From contig JAUICZ010000001.1 of NCBI GenBank assembly GCA_030429205.1, positions 1,354,806 to 1,418,805 on the forward strand: a stretch of 64,000 nt of DNA. The letters are read 5' to 3'. How positions within the stretch are numbered: the stretch's first letter is position 1; each line of letters starts with the position of its first letter. Of the stretch, positions 7,002-16,188 are shown in pieces. The notes under the pieces are model-generated. The model was not told where the DNA came from. It did not search any database and was given only the letters and a program-made list of their open reading frames with translations. A program made the translations under genes and the position numbers. The DNA comes from Bacteroidia bacterium. Its GTDB lineage: Bacteria; Bacteroidota; Bacteroidia; Chitinophagales; Chitinophagaceae.

Positions 7002-9932
7002 TTGAGAACAAAAAGAATCATATTATGGAGTGTTAACTGTTTTTGCATTATGCTTTTCAGCTTTAATGTTGGGCTGGCACAAACTCCTTTTTACAAAAAC
7101 TATAGTATAGAGAGTGGGTTACCGTCTGCGACTGTTTACGATATAATACAAGATTCTGATGGATATATGTGGATGGCAACAGATAACGGAGTGGCTAAGT
7201 ATAATGGCAGTAGCTTTAAAAAATATTATAGTGAAGATGGTATGGGGGATAACCACATTTTTAAAGTGTTTGAAGATCGAAAAAAGAGAATCTGGTTTTT
7301 ACCACAGAATGGTATGCTTTCATATTTATTCAAAGACTCTTTTTTCTCTGCAAAGAACAACGCTTTTTTAAAGAAGAAATACATTAGTAATCACCCATAC
7401 TTTATTTATTATGAAAGTAGCAATGGGGATTTATATTTTGGTCAATACAGAACGCAAATACTTCAATTAGGTGCTGAAGGACATACAGAATTCTATAATA
7501 TAGATAATAATATCTCTTCTATTTGGCAAGATGGTGATAGTATTATTACAATAAGAGGGTATAAGATTACTACAATAAAAGGTCATGTAATTGACAGTTT
7601 ACCTATTAGATCTATTGAAAATTTTAGTAGGGTATGTGTATATAGTGACACAGCTCTTATAGCCAATGGAAAGGAGATATTTTTATATAATAAGGGGAAA
7701 TTGCTCGAAGAAAAGATAAGGATAAGTAACAAGTATCAAGAAATAATATCATTACACATAATTGACAATGAAATATGGATAGGCACAAGGAAAGGAGTCT
7801 TAAGAACTAAATCAATTAACAGTCTTAGGGATGATAAATATGATGAGTATTTAGGCAATTATTCCATTACATCAAGTTGTAAAGATTTTGAAGGTAACTA
7901 CTGGTTTTCTACACTTGAACACGGCGTGTTTTTTATACCGTCTTTTAGCCTAATTACTTATGATAACCTAATCTCTAACAAAGGTGTAAAGTGCATTGAG
8001 CGAGGGTTAAATAATATTTTGTGGGTTGGTGATTCTAAGGGTAATTACTATATCATGACAGATGATCAAGTAATGATAAATACTGTTTCCTCTGTCAAGC
8101 CTTCGCAGGTCACAAGCATACATTATGAAGCTAATAAAGTTAGAATAACGTCTAAGTCTGCTATATTAGAACTAAAAGGGACTAAAAAACATTTCTTGTC
8201 AATTTTTGCTAATGATCTGTTTTATGATAAAAAATCAGGTTATTGGTTAGCTTCTTCTCAGTGTTATAGGATTAATGAGTTAGATTATAATAATGCGCTA
8301 AAGAGCACATACAAGCCTGTTTATACTAACCCTGCAGACTTGGGCGTAATGATGATTGATGAGGTGACTAACACAGTTGAAAAAGGAAGTAGCAATAATA
8401 TTTGGGTAGGAACAAAGAACGGGCTCTGGATTATTAATGCTAATAATTACGAAAAGCAGAAGGTGCGTTTTGATAAAATAAATGTCATTGAGAAAAGATT
8501 TGATAATATGGTAGTTGGGACGGAGAGTGAAGGTGTTGTTTTTTATAAAGGTGTTACACCTTATGATACAATTAATGCTCGAGATGGGCTTTCTGCAAGC
8601 AATGTGTTGGCTATTAATTCCGTTAGTGCAGATACAGTTTGGGTAGGTACTGTAAATGGAGTTGATTTATTATATAGAGAAGGTGAAGGTTGGAAAACTA
8701 CAAATATAACCGGACTGTTAGGTATTGGTGCTAAAAGGGTAAATGATATTGCGGAGCTTGATTCTTTAATATATTTGGCTACTGAAGAGGGGTTGATAAG
8801 TTTTGACAAAACAAAATTATCAAATACCGTATATTCAATACCTATTGTAATAGAAAACGTTAGTGTAAATAATAAGCCGGTCAGTTTATTTGCAGACATA
8901 AGTTTGTCATATACATCTAACAATATTGCCATTAAGTATACCGGCCTTTCTTATAAAAGCAAAGCCACTATAAAGTACCTCTACACATTAGACGGTTTAG
9001 ATAATGAATGGCATAAAACAGATGTAGATAATATTAACTATGCTTCTTTGCCAGCCGGAAGCTATACGTTTAAAGTAAAAGCTATTAATGCTCTTGGAAT
9101 AGCTAGTGATGGTTACGCTCAATTGAAATTTAATGTTACAGCTCCTATATGGAAGCGTACTTGGTTTTATTTGCTGTTAGTCGTAGGATTTGCTTTAGTG
9201 ATTGTCGTTATTGCTCTTTTTAGAATTCGTTACATGAAGAAGGCTTATGAGTTAAAAAGTAAAACAGAGAACCTAAAACTTACATATGAGCGTGATATAA
9301 AAGCTATAGAGCAGAAAGCTCTTCGTATGCAAATGAACCCACACTTTCTTTTCAATGCACTGAATACTATAAAAGGTTATTACGCTAATAATAAACATGC
9401 GGAAGGTAGCACGTATATTTCAAAATTTTCCAAACTGTTGCGCTTAATTTTAGAAAGTGATGATCACATCATATCGTTGGAAACAGAGATTAATATTCTC
9501 GATTTGTACTTTGACTTGTCAAAGGTGAGATATAATAACGCATTTAATTATTCAATAGAAACAGAAGTAGGCATTATTCCATCTGAAGTTAGTATCATTC
9601 CTATGCTCTTACAGCCATTTGTTGAGAATGCCATTATACATGGTGTTGCCCCTAAGTCAGGAAAAGGAATGATTAAGGTGATGTTTAATAAAAGTGGGGT
9701 TAATTTAGTGTGTGTGGTTGAAGATAATGGTGTTGGTAGAAGCTACAACAAGACCAGTAGTAATACGGAATATCAGTCTAAGGCAATCGAAGTGACAAGA
9801 AGTAGACTTGATGTTTTATCTAAATCTAGTGCCGGTCAATACTCTATGATAATAGAAGACCTTAAAGATGAAAACGGTAGCCCTGAAGGAACAAGGGTTA
9901 CGATTGTTATACCATTTAAGTTATTTTGGTAA
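7002..9932 (+). CDS. Propeller-type sensor histidine kinase (LytS/His_kinase family)
   Basis: A 976-residue protein. A signal peptide (~1-27) leads into a large periplasmic region with two-component-regulator propeller repeats (DSDGYMWMATDNGVAKYNG and later IWVGT / WVGTVNGVDLL repeats) and a Y_Y_Y domain around residues 625-710. One transmembrane helix lies at about 720-742. The cytoplasmic part has the LytS-type phosphoacceptor segment M-N-P-H-F-L-F-N-A-L-N with His781 and an ATP-binding region (PFVENAIIHG, DNGVG). The start is TTG with AGGAT six bases before it; starting at a later ATG (7050) would cut into the signal peptide. The LytTR regulator follows 2 nt after the stop, so the pair is one operon. 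The ligand is unknown. Confidence 0.88.
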   Translation: MRTKRIILWSVNCFCIMLFSFNVGLAQTPFYKNYSIESGLPSATVYDIIQDSDGYMWMATDNGVAKYNGSSFKKYYSEDGMGDNHIFKVFEDRKKRIWFLPQNGMLSYLFKDSFFSAKNNAFLKKKYISNHPYFIYYESSNGDLYFGQYRTQILQLGAEGHTEFYNIDNNISSIWQDGDSIITIRGYKITTIKGHVIDSLPIRSIENFSRVCVYSDTALIANGKEIFLYNKGKLLEEKIRISNKYQEIISLHIIDNEIWIGTRKGVLRTKSINSLRDDKYDEYLGNYSITSSCKDFEGNYWFSTLEHGVFFIPSFSLITYDNLISNKGVKCIERGLNNILWVGDSKGNYYIMTDDQVMINTVSSVKPSQVTSIHYEANKVRITSKSAILELKGTKKHFLSIFANDLFYDKKSGYWLASSQCYRINELDYNNALKSTYKPVYTNPADLGVMMIDEVTNTVEKGSSNNIWVGTKNGLWIINANNYEKQKVRFDKINVIEKRFDNMVVGTESEGVVFYKGVTPYDTINARDGLSASNVLAINSVSADTVWVGTVNGVDLLYREGEGWKTTNITGLLGIGAKRVNDIAELDSLIYLATEEGLISFDKTKLSNTVYSIPIVIENVSVNNKPVSLFADISLSYTSNNIAIKYTGLSYKSKATIKYLYTLDGLDNEWHKTDVDNINYASLPAGSYTFKVKAINALGIASDGYAQLKFNVTAPIWKRTWFYLLLVVGFALVIVVIALFRIRYMKKAYELKSKTENLKLTYERDIKAIEQKALRMQMNPHFLFNALNTIKGYYANNKHAEGSTYISKFSKLLRLILESDDHIISLETEINILDLYFDLSKVRYNNAFNYSIETEVGIIPSEVSIIPMLLQPFVENAIIHGVAPKSGKGMIKVMFNKSGVNLVCVVEDNGVGRSYNKTSSNTEYQSKAIEVTRSRLDVLSKSSAGQYSMIIEDLKDENGSPEGTRVTIVIPFKLFW

Positions 9933-9934
9933 TA

Positions 9935-10681
9935 ATGTTAGACGTTGTTTTAATTGATGATGAGACTCAAGCTCGTAATGCATTAAAGTATGAGTTAAGG
10001 GAGCATTTTCCTGATATTAAGGTATTAGGCGAAGCTTCGAGTGTACAAACAGGTATAGAATTACTCAAAAAAGTAGGTCCTGACATTATATTTTTAGACA
10101 TAAGGCTAACAGATGGCTTAGGCTTTGATATATTAAAAGTGCTTGAGCATAGTAATGCCAAGGTAATATTTACTACAGCTTATAGTCAATATGCACTTCA
10201 GGCTATAAAGTTTAGTGCATTAGACTATCTGTTAAAGCCAATTGGGGGTGAAGACCTAAAGGCTGCTATAGATAAAGCCCAAAGTAGTAATGCAGATAAT
10301 AGAAGAAGTTTTGAAGCGTATCTGAATAATGCAAATGTTGAGGTAAGTAAAAAGAAAATTGCAATTAATACATCTGACGGAATACAGTTAATAGCGCTCA
10401 GGCAAATTGTATATTGCCAATCCAATGGGAATTACACAAAAATCCACTTCATCAATAACAAACATTTGATTAGCGCAAAAACCTTAAAAAGTTATGATGA
10501 TTTATTATCGACAAGTGGGTTCGTTAGAATACACTTATCCTACTTAATCAACCTTGAACACCTAACTAGTTATAGTAATAAAGACGGAGGGTATGTTGTG
10601 CTGACAGATAACCAAAGGTTACCTGTAGCACAAAGAAAGAAAGCAATGCTTTTGCAAATTCTTAATGGTTATACTAAGTAG
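9935..10681 (+). CDS. LytTR-family response regulator
   Basis: Residues 1-120 form a receiver domain: acidic IDDE near the start, phosphoacceptor Asp55 in FLDIRLTDG, Thr/Ala in FTTAYSQYA, and Lys in LLKPI. Residues ~140-248 form a LytTR DNA-binding domain (IVYCQSNGNYTKIHF, KTLKSYDDLL, FVRIHLSYLINLEHL, LPVAQRKK). I chose ATG 9935, 2 nt after the kinase stop at 9932. A TTG at 9926 would add three residues and overlap the kinase gene. It is the cognate regulator of the propeller kinase. Its likely targets include the adjacent T9SS protein gene, but this is inference. Confidence 0.9.
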   Translation: MLDVVLIDDETQARNALKYELREHFPDIKVLGEASSVQTGIELLKKVGPDIIFLDIRLTDGLGFDILKVLEHSNAKVIFTTAYSQYALQAIKFSALDYLLKPIGGEDLKAAIDKAQSSNADNRRSFEAYLNNANVEVSKKKIAINTSDGIQLIALRQIVYCQSNGNYTKIHFINNKHLISAKTLKSYDDLLSTSGFVRIHLSYLINLEHLTSYSNKDGGYVVLTDNQRLPVAQRKKAMLLQILNGYTK

Positions 10682-10786
10682 TATACATCGGTAAGTAACA
10701 GCACAGCATCACTTTTCCTACAGACCTGCTGCTTTTTTTTAGTTAGTTCTATTTTCAACCTGTTATCAAATCAAAAACAGGTATTT

Positions 10787-12109
10787 ATGAAAAGAGGTTT
10801 ACTATTAATTGTTATTATATGCATTAATATAGGGTCAGCTTATGCACAGAACAATACAGCTAGTAGGCTAGTGGCTGAGAGCGGTTATGTTTATATGAAT
10901 TCTCAAGGTAAGCATATTTTAAATGATTCTGTCGATTATACTTATATAGGAAAAAATGGCTATGATAGTGTTAGGCAGTTTTCGGAGTATGAATGGAATT
11001 TTAGTGAAAAATGGTATATAGACTATGATACACTAAAGAATATTTTTTATCAAGATAAAGCTATAGTTCAGTATGATACTTTTGGAAGTATAGTTGTTAT
11101 TAGAAACTATTTTTTGGATTCCACTTCACAATCTTCTGCTTTTGATACTGTAGGTCTTAATGTTGATACGATACAAAATGGCGTTCATAAATCGGCACAA
11201 TATTATGAATATAAGAATAGTCAATGGGATACATCATATAGAATAGAGTATTACTGGAATGTAAATAAAATGATTGACAGCTACTACGTCTTTTTATGGC
11301 AACCTACGATGCAGTCCTGGGCACCGTCTTCAAAAGAAGTATACGATTATCAAACTAGCCAACTTGTTAATAGATATAACTTACAGTTTAATAATAATAC
11401 GTCTGTTTTTGACACTACCCTAAAATACTTTTATACATACTTGGGCTCGTTCTTAAAAGAAGTTTATTATGAAACTAAACCTTTAGGAGGCACGAAATGG
11501 GGAAAAGGTAGACGAACGACCTATAGTCACGACGCAAATGGTAATGTAGATACTTTATTGTTATTTAATTGGGATATTTTGAATACCTCATGGTATCCTA
11601 TTACCAGGGAGATCAGCACATATAATACGAGTGGTTTGGAAGTGAAACTCATTTCTCAAATAGTAATGGCTGGTAATTTTGTTAATGATAAGTCTTTTGA
11701 TTTCTCTTATAATAATGATAAGATGTTAACAAAAAGAGTTAGTAAAAGATGGAGCACCTCGAGTAATCAATTTAATGACTGGTACATCTATAACTACTAT
11801 TATGAAAAGTATAATTTAGTAGATACCCCTAATAGTATTCATAATGTAGTGAATGATAATATAGTATTAGATATTTATCCTGTGCCTGCCAATAATTATT
11901 TGCATATTAATCTAAGGACACGAGAAGATGTTAATATAAATATCTATACATCAACAGGTAAACTCGTGAAGGTGCAAAGGCTAATAGGAGGTAGGTTGAG
12001 AACTAACTTAAACACAATTTCAGTAGCCGATTTGCCGGCAGGTAATTACATAATAAGTATTTTCAATCGATCATTTATTGAAAACCGCCAGATAAATATT
12101 ATAAAGTAA
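10787..12109 (+). CDS. Secreted protein with T9SS type A sorting domain
   Basis: A 440-residue protein with a signal peptide (residues 1-20, ending SAYAQ). The middle region is rich in Tyr/Trp/Asn/Asp with repeated W-D/Y-N-Y strands that look like RHS/YD-like or plain beta repeats. The C-terminal ~80 residues fit the T9SS type A sorting domain: IYPVPANNYLHI, V-N-I-N-I-Y-T-S-T-G-K, LPAGNYIISIFN and a short basic end. It should therefore be exported by the type IX system and anchored or released at the cell surface. The substrate is unknown. It follows the LytTR pair by about 105 bp and may be under its control. Confidence 0.82.
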   Translation: MKRGLLLIVIICINIGSAYAQNNTASRLVAESGYVYMNSQGKHILNDSVDYTYIGKNGYDSVRQFSEYEWNFSEKWYIDYDTLKNIFYQDKAIVQYDTFGSIVVIRNYFLDSTSQSSAFDTVGLNVDTIQNGVHKSAQYYEYKNSQWDTSYRIEYYWNVNKMIDSYYVFLWQPTMQSWAPSSKEVYDYQTSQLVNRYNLQFNNNTSVFDTTLKYFYTYLGSFLKEVYYETKPLGGTKWGKGRRTTYSHDANGNVDTLLLFNWDILNTSWYPITREISTYNTSGLEVKLISQIVMAGNFVNDKSFDFSYNNDKMLTKRVSKRWSTSSNQFNDWYIYNYYYEKYNLVDTPNSIHNVVNDNIVLDIYPVPANNYLHINLRTREDVNINIYTSTGKLVKVQRLIGGRLRTNLNTISVADLPAGNYIISIFNRSFIENRQINIIK

Positions 12110-12123
12110 ATATCAGTTTGAAA

Positions 12124-12960
12124 ATGGATAGTGACAAGCAAACTGGGTTTGATACTAATTCTGCTGAGATGGTAGATATGTATGATGAGTTGCCATTGTG
12201 GGCTGCACCATTTGGTATGGAGCTATTAAGACAGATTTCCATAAAAAGTGGAGTTACAGCTTTAGACATTGGTTTTGGTACAGGTTTCCCGCTTACTGAA
12301 TTGGCCATGAGGTTGGGTAGTAGCTCAAAGGTTTATGGTGTTGACCCTTGGGAAGCTGCAACAAGAAGAGTGAAACGTAAGATAAACTATTATGGGATTT
12401 CTAATATAGAGTTAATAACCGGTGTTGTTGAGAATCTCCCATTAGACGATGCTACAATAGATCTTATTGTAAGTAATAATGGCGTTAATAATGTGAATGA
12501 TATGCATAAAGCATTATTAGAATGCGCAAGAGTAGCTAAGAAGGATGCACAGCTTGTTTTTACGATGAATTTAAATACCTCTATGCACGAGTTGTTCAAG
12601 ATTTTTAGAGAGTCACTTGCCCATCTTGGTATAGTAGAGTGCGAAGACAATATAAGTGAGTTGGTATATAAGAAGCGAAAGCCAATATCTGAAGTTGAGA
12701 GGTTGCTACAAAACACAGGTTTTCACAATCTCAATATGACTAAACATGAATTTGACTACAGGTTCGCTGATGCACAAGCCATGTTTGATCATTATTTTAT
12801 GAGATTGGCTTTTATAGACGACTGGCAAAAGATAGTTCCGGTAGATGTGCGACCAGAATTTATTAGAGTAGTGAAGCAATTAGTAAATACTATATCTAAA
12901 AAAGAAGGTTTTTTTAAATTAACAATACCATTTGTGGTAATCAGTTGTAATAAAATATAA
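12124..12960 (+). CDS. Class I SAM-dependent methyltransferase (first of a pair)
   Basis: A protein of about 278 residues with the Rossmann methyltransferase signature: motif I LDIGFGTGFPLTELA, an acidic residue after strand 2 in VYGVDPWE, motif post-II ENLPLDDATIDLIVSNNGVNN, and the typical ARVAKKDAQLVFTMN strand. It lacks a signal peptide, so it is cytoplasmic. I chose ATG 12124; the TTG at 12118 would add only two residues. The stop is 1 nt from the start of the second methyltransferase, which indicates translational coupling. The substrate cannot be deduced, but a small molecule is more likely than DNA because no target-recognition domain is present. Confidence 0.85.
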   Translation: MDSDKQTGFDTNSAEMVDMYDELPLWAAPFGMELLRQISIKSGVTALDIGFGTGFPLTELAMRLGSSSKVYGVDPWEAATRRVKRKINYYGISNIELITGVVENLPLDDATIDLIVSNNGVNNVNDMHKALLECARVAKKDAQLVFTMNLNTSMHELFKIFRESLAHLGIVECEDNISELVYKKRKPISEVERLLQNTGFHNLNMTKHEFDYRFADAQAMFDHYFMRLAFIDDWQKIVPVDVRPEFIRVVKQLVNTISKKEGFFKLTIPFVVISCNKI

Positions 12961-12961
12961 A

Positions 12962-13768
12962 ATGAATAAAGAACAAGAATATTTTGAAAATAATAGAGCT
13001 CTGTGGAATGAAAAAACGAAGTATCATGTTGATTCTGAGTTTTACGATATGGAATCTTTTAGAGCGGGTAAAAACTCGTTAAATGATATAGAATTGGAGT
13101 TGTTGGGAGATGTATCAGGAAAATCGATCATCCACCTACAGTGTCATTTTGGACAGGATAGCCTTTCATTAGCTAGAATGGGTGCAGAAGTTTTAGGTAC
13201 TGATATTTCTGATGATGCAATAAATTATGCAGCGCAAACTGCTAAGGAGTTGGATTTGAAAGCCAGATTTAAAAGAGTTGACACTTATTCTATACCTAAT
13301 GAGATAAATGAAAAGTTTGATATTGTATTTGCAAGTTATGGCGTTATTGGTTGGTTGCCTGATATGAAGCGCTTTGCTGATGTTATAAGTGGTCTTTTAA
13401 AACCCGGAGGGAGGTTCGTATTTGCTGAATCTCATCCTGTGATATGGATGTTTGACCAATATTTTAGCAAAATCGAGTACTCCTATTTTAATAGGAATCC
13501 AATAATAGAAACTAACCAAGGCTCTTATACTGATAACTCTGAAGATGTGAATATGACTGAAGTTGGTTGGAATCACTCAATAGCAGATGTTATAGATTCA
13601 TTGATAGCTTCAGGACTACATATTGATACGTTTAAAGAGCATGACTACTCACCTTATAACTGCTATAAGAACTTAGTTGAAATTGAAAAAGGGAAATGGC
13701 AGATAAAGGGACTAGAAGGGAAAATGCCGATAGTCTACGCGATTGAAGCATCAAAAGAAAACCGGTAG
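12962..13768 (+). CDS. Class I SAM-dependent methyltransferase (second of a pair)
   Basis: A 268-residue protein of the family with motif I written as IIHLQCHFGQDSLSLARMGA and motif II LGTDISDDAI. Later elements are VDTYSIPNEINEKFDIVFASYGVIGWLPD and LLKPGGRFVFAESHP. These are small-molecule-type methyltransferases common in Bacteroidota. It begins 1 nt after the preceding methyltransferase gene, whose sequence is quite different, so the two are not a recent duplication. Two consecutive methylations, or two substrates of one pathway, is an inference. A strong terminator overlaps its stop codon. Confidence 0.85.
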   Translation: MNKEQEYFENNRALWNEKTKYHVDSEFYDMESFRAGKNSLNDIELELLGDVSGKSIIHLQCHFGQDSLSLARMGAEVLGTDISDDAINYAAQTAKELDLKARFKRVDTYSIPNEINEKFDIVFASYGVIGWLPDMKRFADVISGLLKPGGRFVFAESHPVIWMFDQYFSKIEYSYFNRNPIIETNQGSYTDNSEDVNMTEVGWNHSIADVIDSLIASGLHIDTFKEHDYSPYNCYKNLVEIEKGKWQIKGLEGKMPIVYAIEASKENR

Positions 13769-13792
13769 TTTAAGCTACCGGTTACTTTTTTT
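13760..13792 (+). terminator. Rho-independent terminator after the methyltransferase pair
   Basis: AACCGGTAG (13760-13768) and CTACCGGTT (13775-13783) form a perfect 9-bp stem with a 6-nt loop, followed by AC and a run of seven T. The left arm includes the stop codon of the preceding gene, so transcription of the 12124-13768 unit should end here. Confidence 0.9.
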
Positions 13793-13898
13793 AATAACTT
13801 TTAAGAGCCTCTTCGGTATTAGGTTGTAGCACGCAGGTTCTTTTGTTTAAAGAATTGTTTGATAAAAAGGTTTTAAACCAAGTGAGAGATTAACTTCT

Positions 13899-15290
13899 AT
13901 GAGTTTTATGTATAAAATAGGTGCTATCATATTGCTACTTGCTATAAGTAATAGATCGGTAGCTCAAGAAAAAAATAGCCCAATCTTAAAGGGGGTGATA
14001 GAAGTTTCTATCCAAGATGGGACAATAGATTGTGAGTTTAGCATAGAAGAAATGCCAATCATAAAAAATAGCCTTTTACTGATAAATACCGGATTTAATA
14101 TTGAGTATATTAGAAACATAGAAGACGAGCATAGTTTCTATTATGAAAGAGTGCATGCAGACAGTATTGCTTATGAGAGCTTTGGTTACTACATCCCTAA
14201 TAAAACCGGTAGAAGGGTTAATAGATCTTTGAGATTCAAGTATACTGGGAAATTTCCCGTGGTGAGAGATACTACAAGGCCAGCGAGTATGGATTGGAAG
14301 GGGAATATAGCATTTAATGGTTATTCTTTGAGAATGGATGGACTTCAAAGTGGTTGGTATCCTGTGTTGTACGATATTGATAATGATAAGTCCTACAACA
14401 AAGTGAGGTGCGATATAGAAGTTGTATGCAAGGACTGTAATGCAATTTATTTAAATGGACAAGCTCCGGTATTAGGCACAGCAGCACATTTTAAGAATAA
14501 CAACCCCTTAGAGTTATTGTTATATGCTGGTAACTATAAGGTTAAAAATATTGGTAATACCTATTTCCTAAATACAGGTATGGCCGATAAACTCTTAAAA
14601 GAGTTTGGGAATATAACAGACCAATATAAGAGGTATTATGAAGATCAAACGTTAATACATTATAGAGATGATATAACCTATATACAGACTTCGCCCGTAT
14701 CTATTGACAATGCTTGGTTATTTGTTTCTTACCCAACTATTGTGAATGTTGGCCGAGGCGAAAATGAAATGAAAGAATCATTTACAGGTGAAAGCAGTAA
14801 ATGGGCCAGATCTTTTATTGCTCACGAGTTGGCTCACTATTATTTTGGTTTTTACAAGTCAACTAATTCTCCTGTAGGGGATGTGATATGTGAAGGGTTT
14901 GCTGAATACCTTGCTTTGACCGCTGTTAGAAAGTTTGACGGTGATGATATATACAAAGCAGCACTAGGTAGTAAGCTGAATAGAGTTGAAAAATTTAAGC
15001 CTATACCCTTTGCACAAATAGGTAGTGAGCAAGATTATAAGAGTAGAGAATTGTATGTTTATAACTATGCACCTATAATTTTGTGTGCTATAGAAAAAGA
15101 AATAGGTCGTGATGCTATGTGGAAATGGATTAGACTGATACTGAATAGCAAAGAGGATATGACAAACTATACCTTTATGAAACACACTCTGACGCAAGCA
15201 GTGTTTGATAAAGAAAAACTACAAAAAGTGATAACACTATATATGGAGTCGGATATGTCACTTGATAATGCTCGGGAAGTATTACAATAG
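13899..15290 (+). CDS. Exported gluzincin-type (M1-like) metallopeptidase domain protein
   Basis: A 463-residue protein with a signal peptide (~1-22, ending VAQ). The zinc site is visible: His309-Glu-Leu-Ala-His313, then exactly 18 residues to Glu332 (CEGFAEY), which is the HEXXH-X18-E spacing of the M1/gluzincin clan. It is about half the length of classical M1 aminopeptidases: an N-terminal beta-rich part (~30-230) and a catalytic part (~250-463) are present, and the usual C-terminal helical domain is missing. The GAMEN substrate motif is not obvious, so activity as an aminopeptidase is uncertain. It is probably periplasmic. It is followed 44 nt later by a lipoprotein gene on the same strand. 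Confidence 0.8.
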   Translation: MSFMYKIGAIILLLAISNRSVAQEKNSPILKGVIEVSIQDGTIDCEFSIEEMPIIKNSLLLINTGFNIEYIRNIEDEHSFYYERVHADSIAYESFGYYIPNKTGRRVNRSLRFKYTGKFPVVRDTTRPASMDWKGNIAFNGYSLRMDGLQSGWYPVLYDIDNDKSYNKVRCDIEVVCKDCNAIYLNGQAPVLGTAAHFKNNNPLELLLYAGNYKVKNIGNTYFLNTGMADKLLKEFGNITDQYKRYYEDQTLIHYRDDITYIQTSPVSIDNAWLFVSYPTIVNVGRGENEMKESFTGESSKWARSFIAHELAHYYFGFYKSTNSPVGDVICEGFAEYLALTAVRKFDGDDIYKAALGSKLNRVEKFKPIPFAQIGSEQDYKSRELYVYNYAPIILCAIEKEIGRDAMWKWIRLILNSKEDMTNYTFMKHTLTQAVFDKEKLQKVITLYMESDMSLDNAREVLQ

Positions 15291-15334
15291 TTGGGTGATC
15301 TCTTTTCACTATTACTATTATAAGGGTCTTATTT

Positions 15335-16144
15335 ATGAATTGGTTTTATGCTTTACTGATATTTGTATTACTAAGTGCATGTAAGAGCAAATATCCTACC
15401 TTAAATTACTCTGAGAGTAAGATTCAACTCCCTTTTGTTAAAGAGTACAAAGGAGCAGATAAATCTGTGCTTGTTTATGGTAGTTATCATACTAATGATA
15501 GTGCTGATAAAGAAGTAAAGGATATTGAACAAAGAATATTAGAATTTAAGCCCGATATTATATTGTATGAGGGGGATAATATAGGTGTGGAAGCTACTAA
15601 GTATGTGAGTGTGAGTAACTACTTTGAGATGGGGTTAGTAAGGTGGATTGCCATGAATAAAAAAGTCCCTGATTTAAATCTGGAGCCACCATCCAAATAT
15701 TTAAACATAGAATTGCAGAAGATATACAAGACCGATGATATTTTATTATCTACAGTACTTGGACAAAACTTGTTGTTTATTGTACAGCATAGCAAAAAAG
15801 AGTTTGAAGAGCTTTACCCGGTAATCATTACTGATATTGAAAAATCAGGATTAATTCTTCAAGAAAATCAAAAAACAATTACTCATTTTTATAAGCTATA
15901 TGAAAAGTTATATAATAAGCCCTTCGACCCTAAAACGTTTGACTATACCTCTGTAGAACCTGCTTATAACAAAACAATCTTGAATAGAATAATTCGTCGT
16001 AGTGCATCTTTGAGAGATCAGTATATGCTTGCGAAAATAGATAGTTGCCTTATGCGCTATAACAAAGTTTATGTGCAAATTGGAGGGAGGCATGCCGTTG
16101 TATGGCAGCCTGCATTAGAAAATATTATAGGTGCTCATGATTAG
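15335..16144 (+). CDS. Lipoprotein of the TraB/GumN/ChaN-like superfamily
   Basis: A 269-residue protein starting with a lipoprotein signal (LLSAC, Cys ~16). The body has VLVYGSYHTND near the start, DIILYEGDNIG after it, and IGGRHAVVWQP near the end. These correspond to the GxxH, E and GxxH elements of the TraB/GumN/Tiki and ChaN hydrolase-like superfamily. Members include metal-dependent proteases and proteins of unknown activity. The conserved His and Glu residues suggest that a metal site is kept. It lies downstream of the metallopeptidase gene on the same strand, probably co-transcribed, so both may work in the envelope. The family assignment rests on motifs only. Confidence 0.6.
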   Translation: MNWFYALLIFVLLSACKSKYPTLNYSESKIQLPFVKEYKGADKSVLVYGSYHTNDSADKEVKDIEQRILEFKPDIILYEGDNIGVEATKYVSVSNYFEMGLVRWIAMNKKVPDLNLEPPSKYLNIELQKIYKTDDILLSTVLGQNLLFIVQHSKKEFEELYPVIITDIEKSGLILQENQKTITHFYKLYEKLYNKPFDPKTFDYTSVEPAYNKTILNRIIRRSASLRDQYMLAKIDSCLMRYNKVYVQIGGRHAVVWQPALENIIGAHD

Positions 16145-16188
16145 TCAGTGATGTAATCTTTTTTATCTAATTCCCAGACAGTAAAGAC

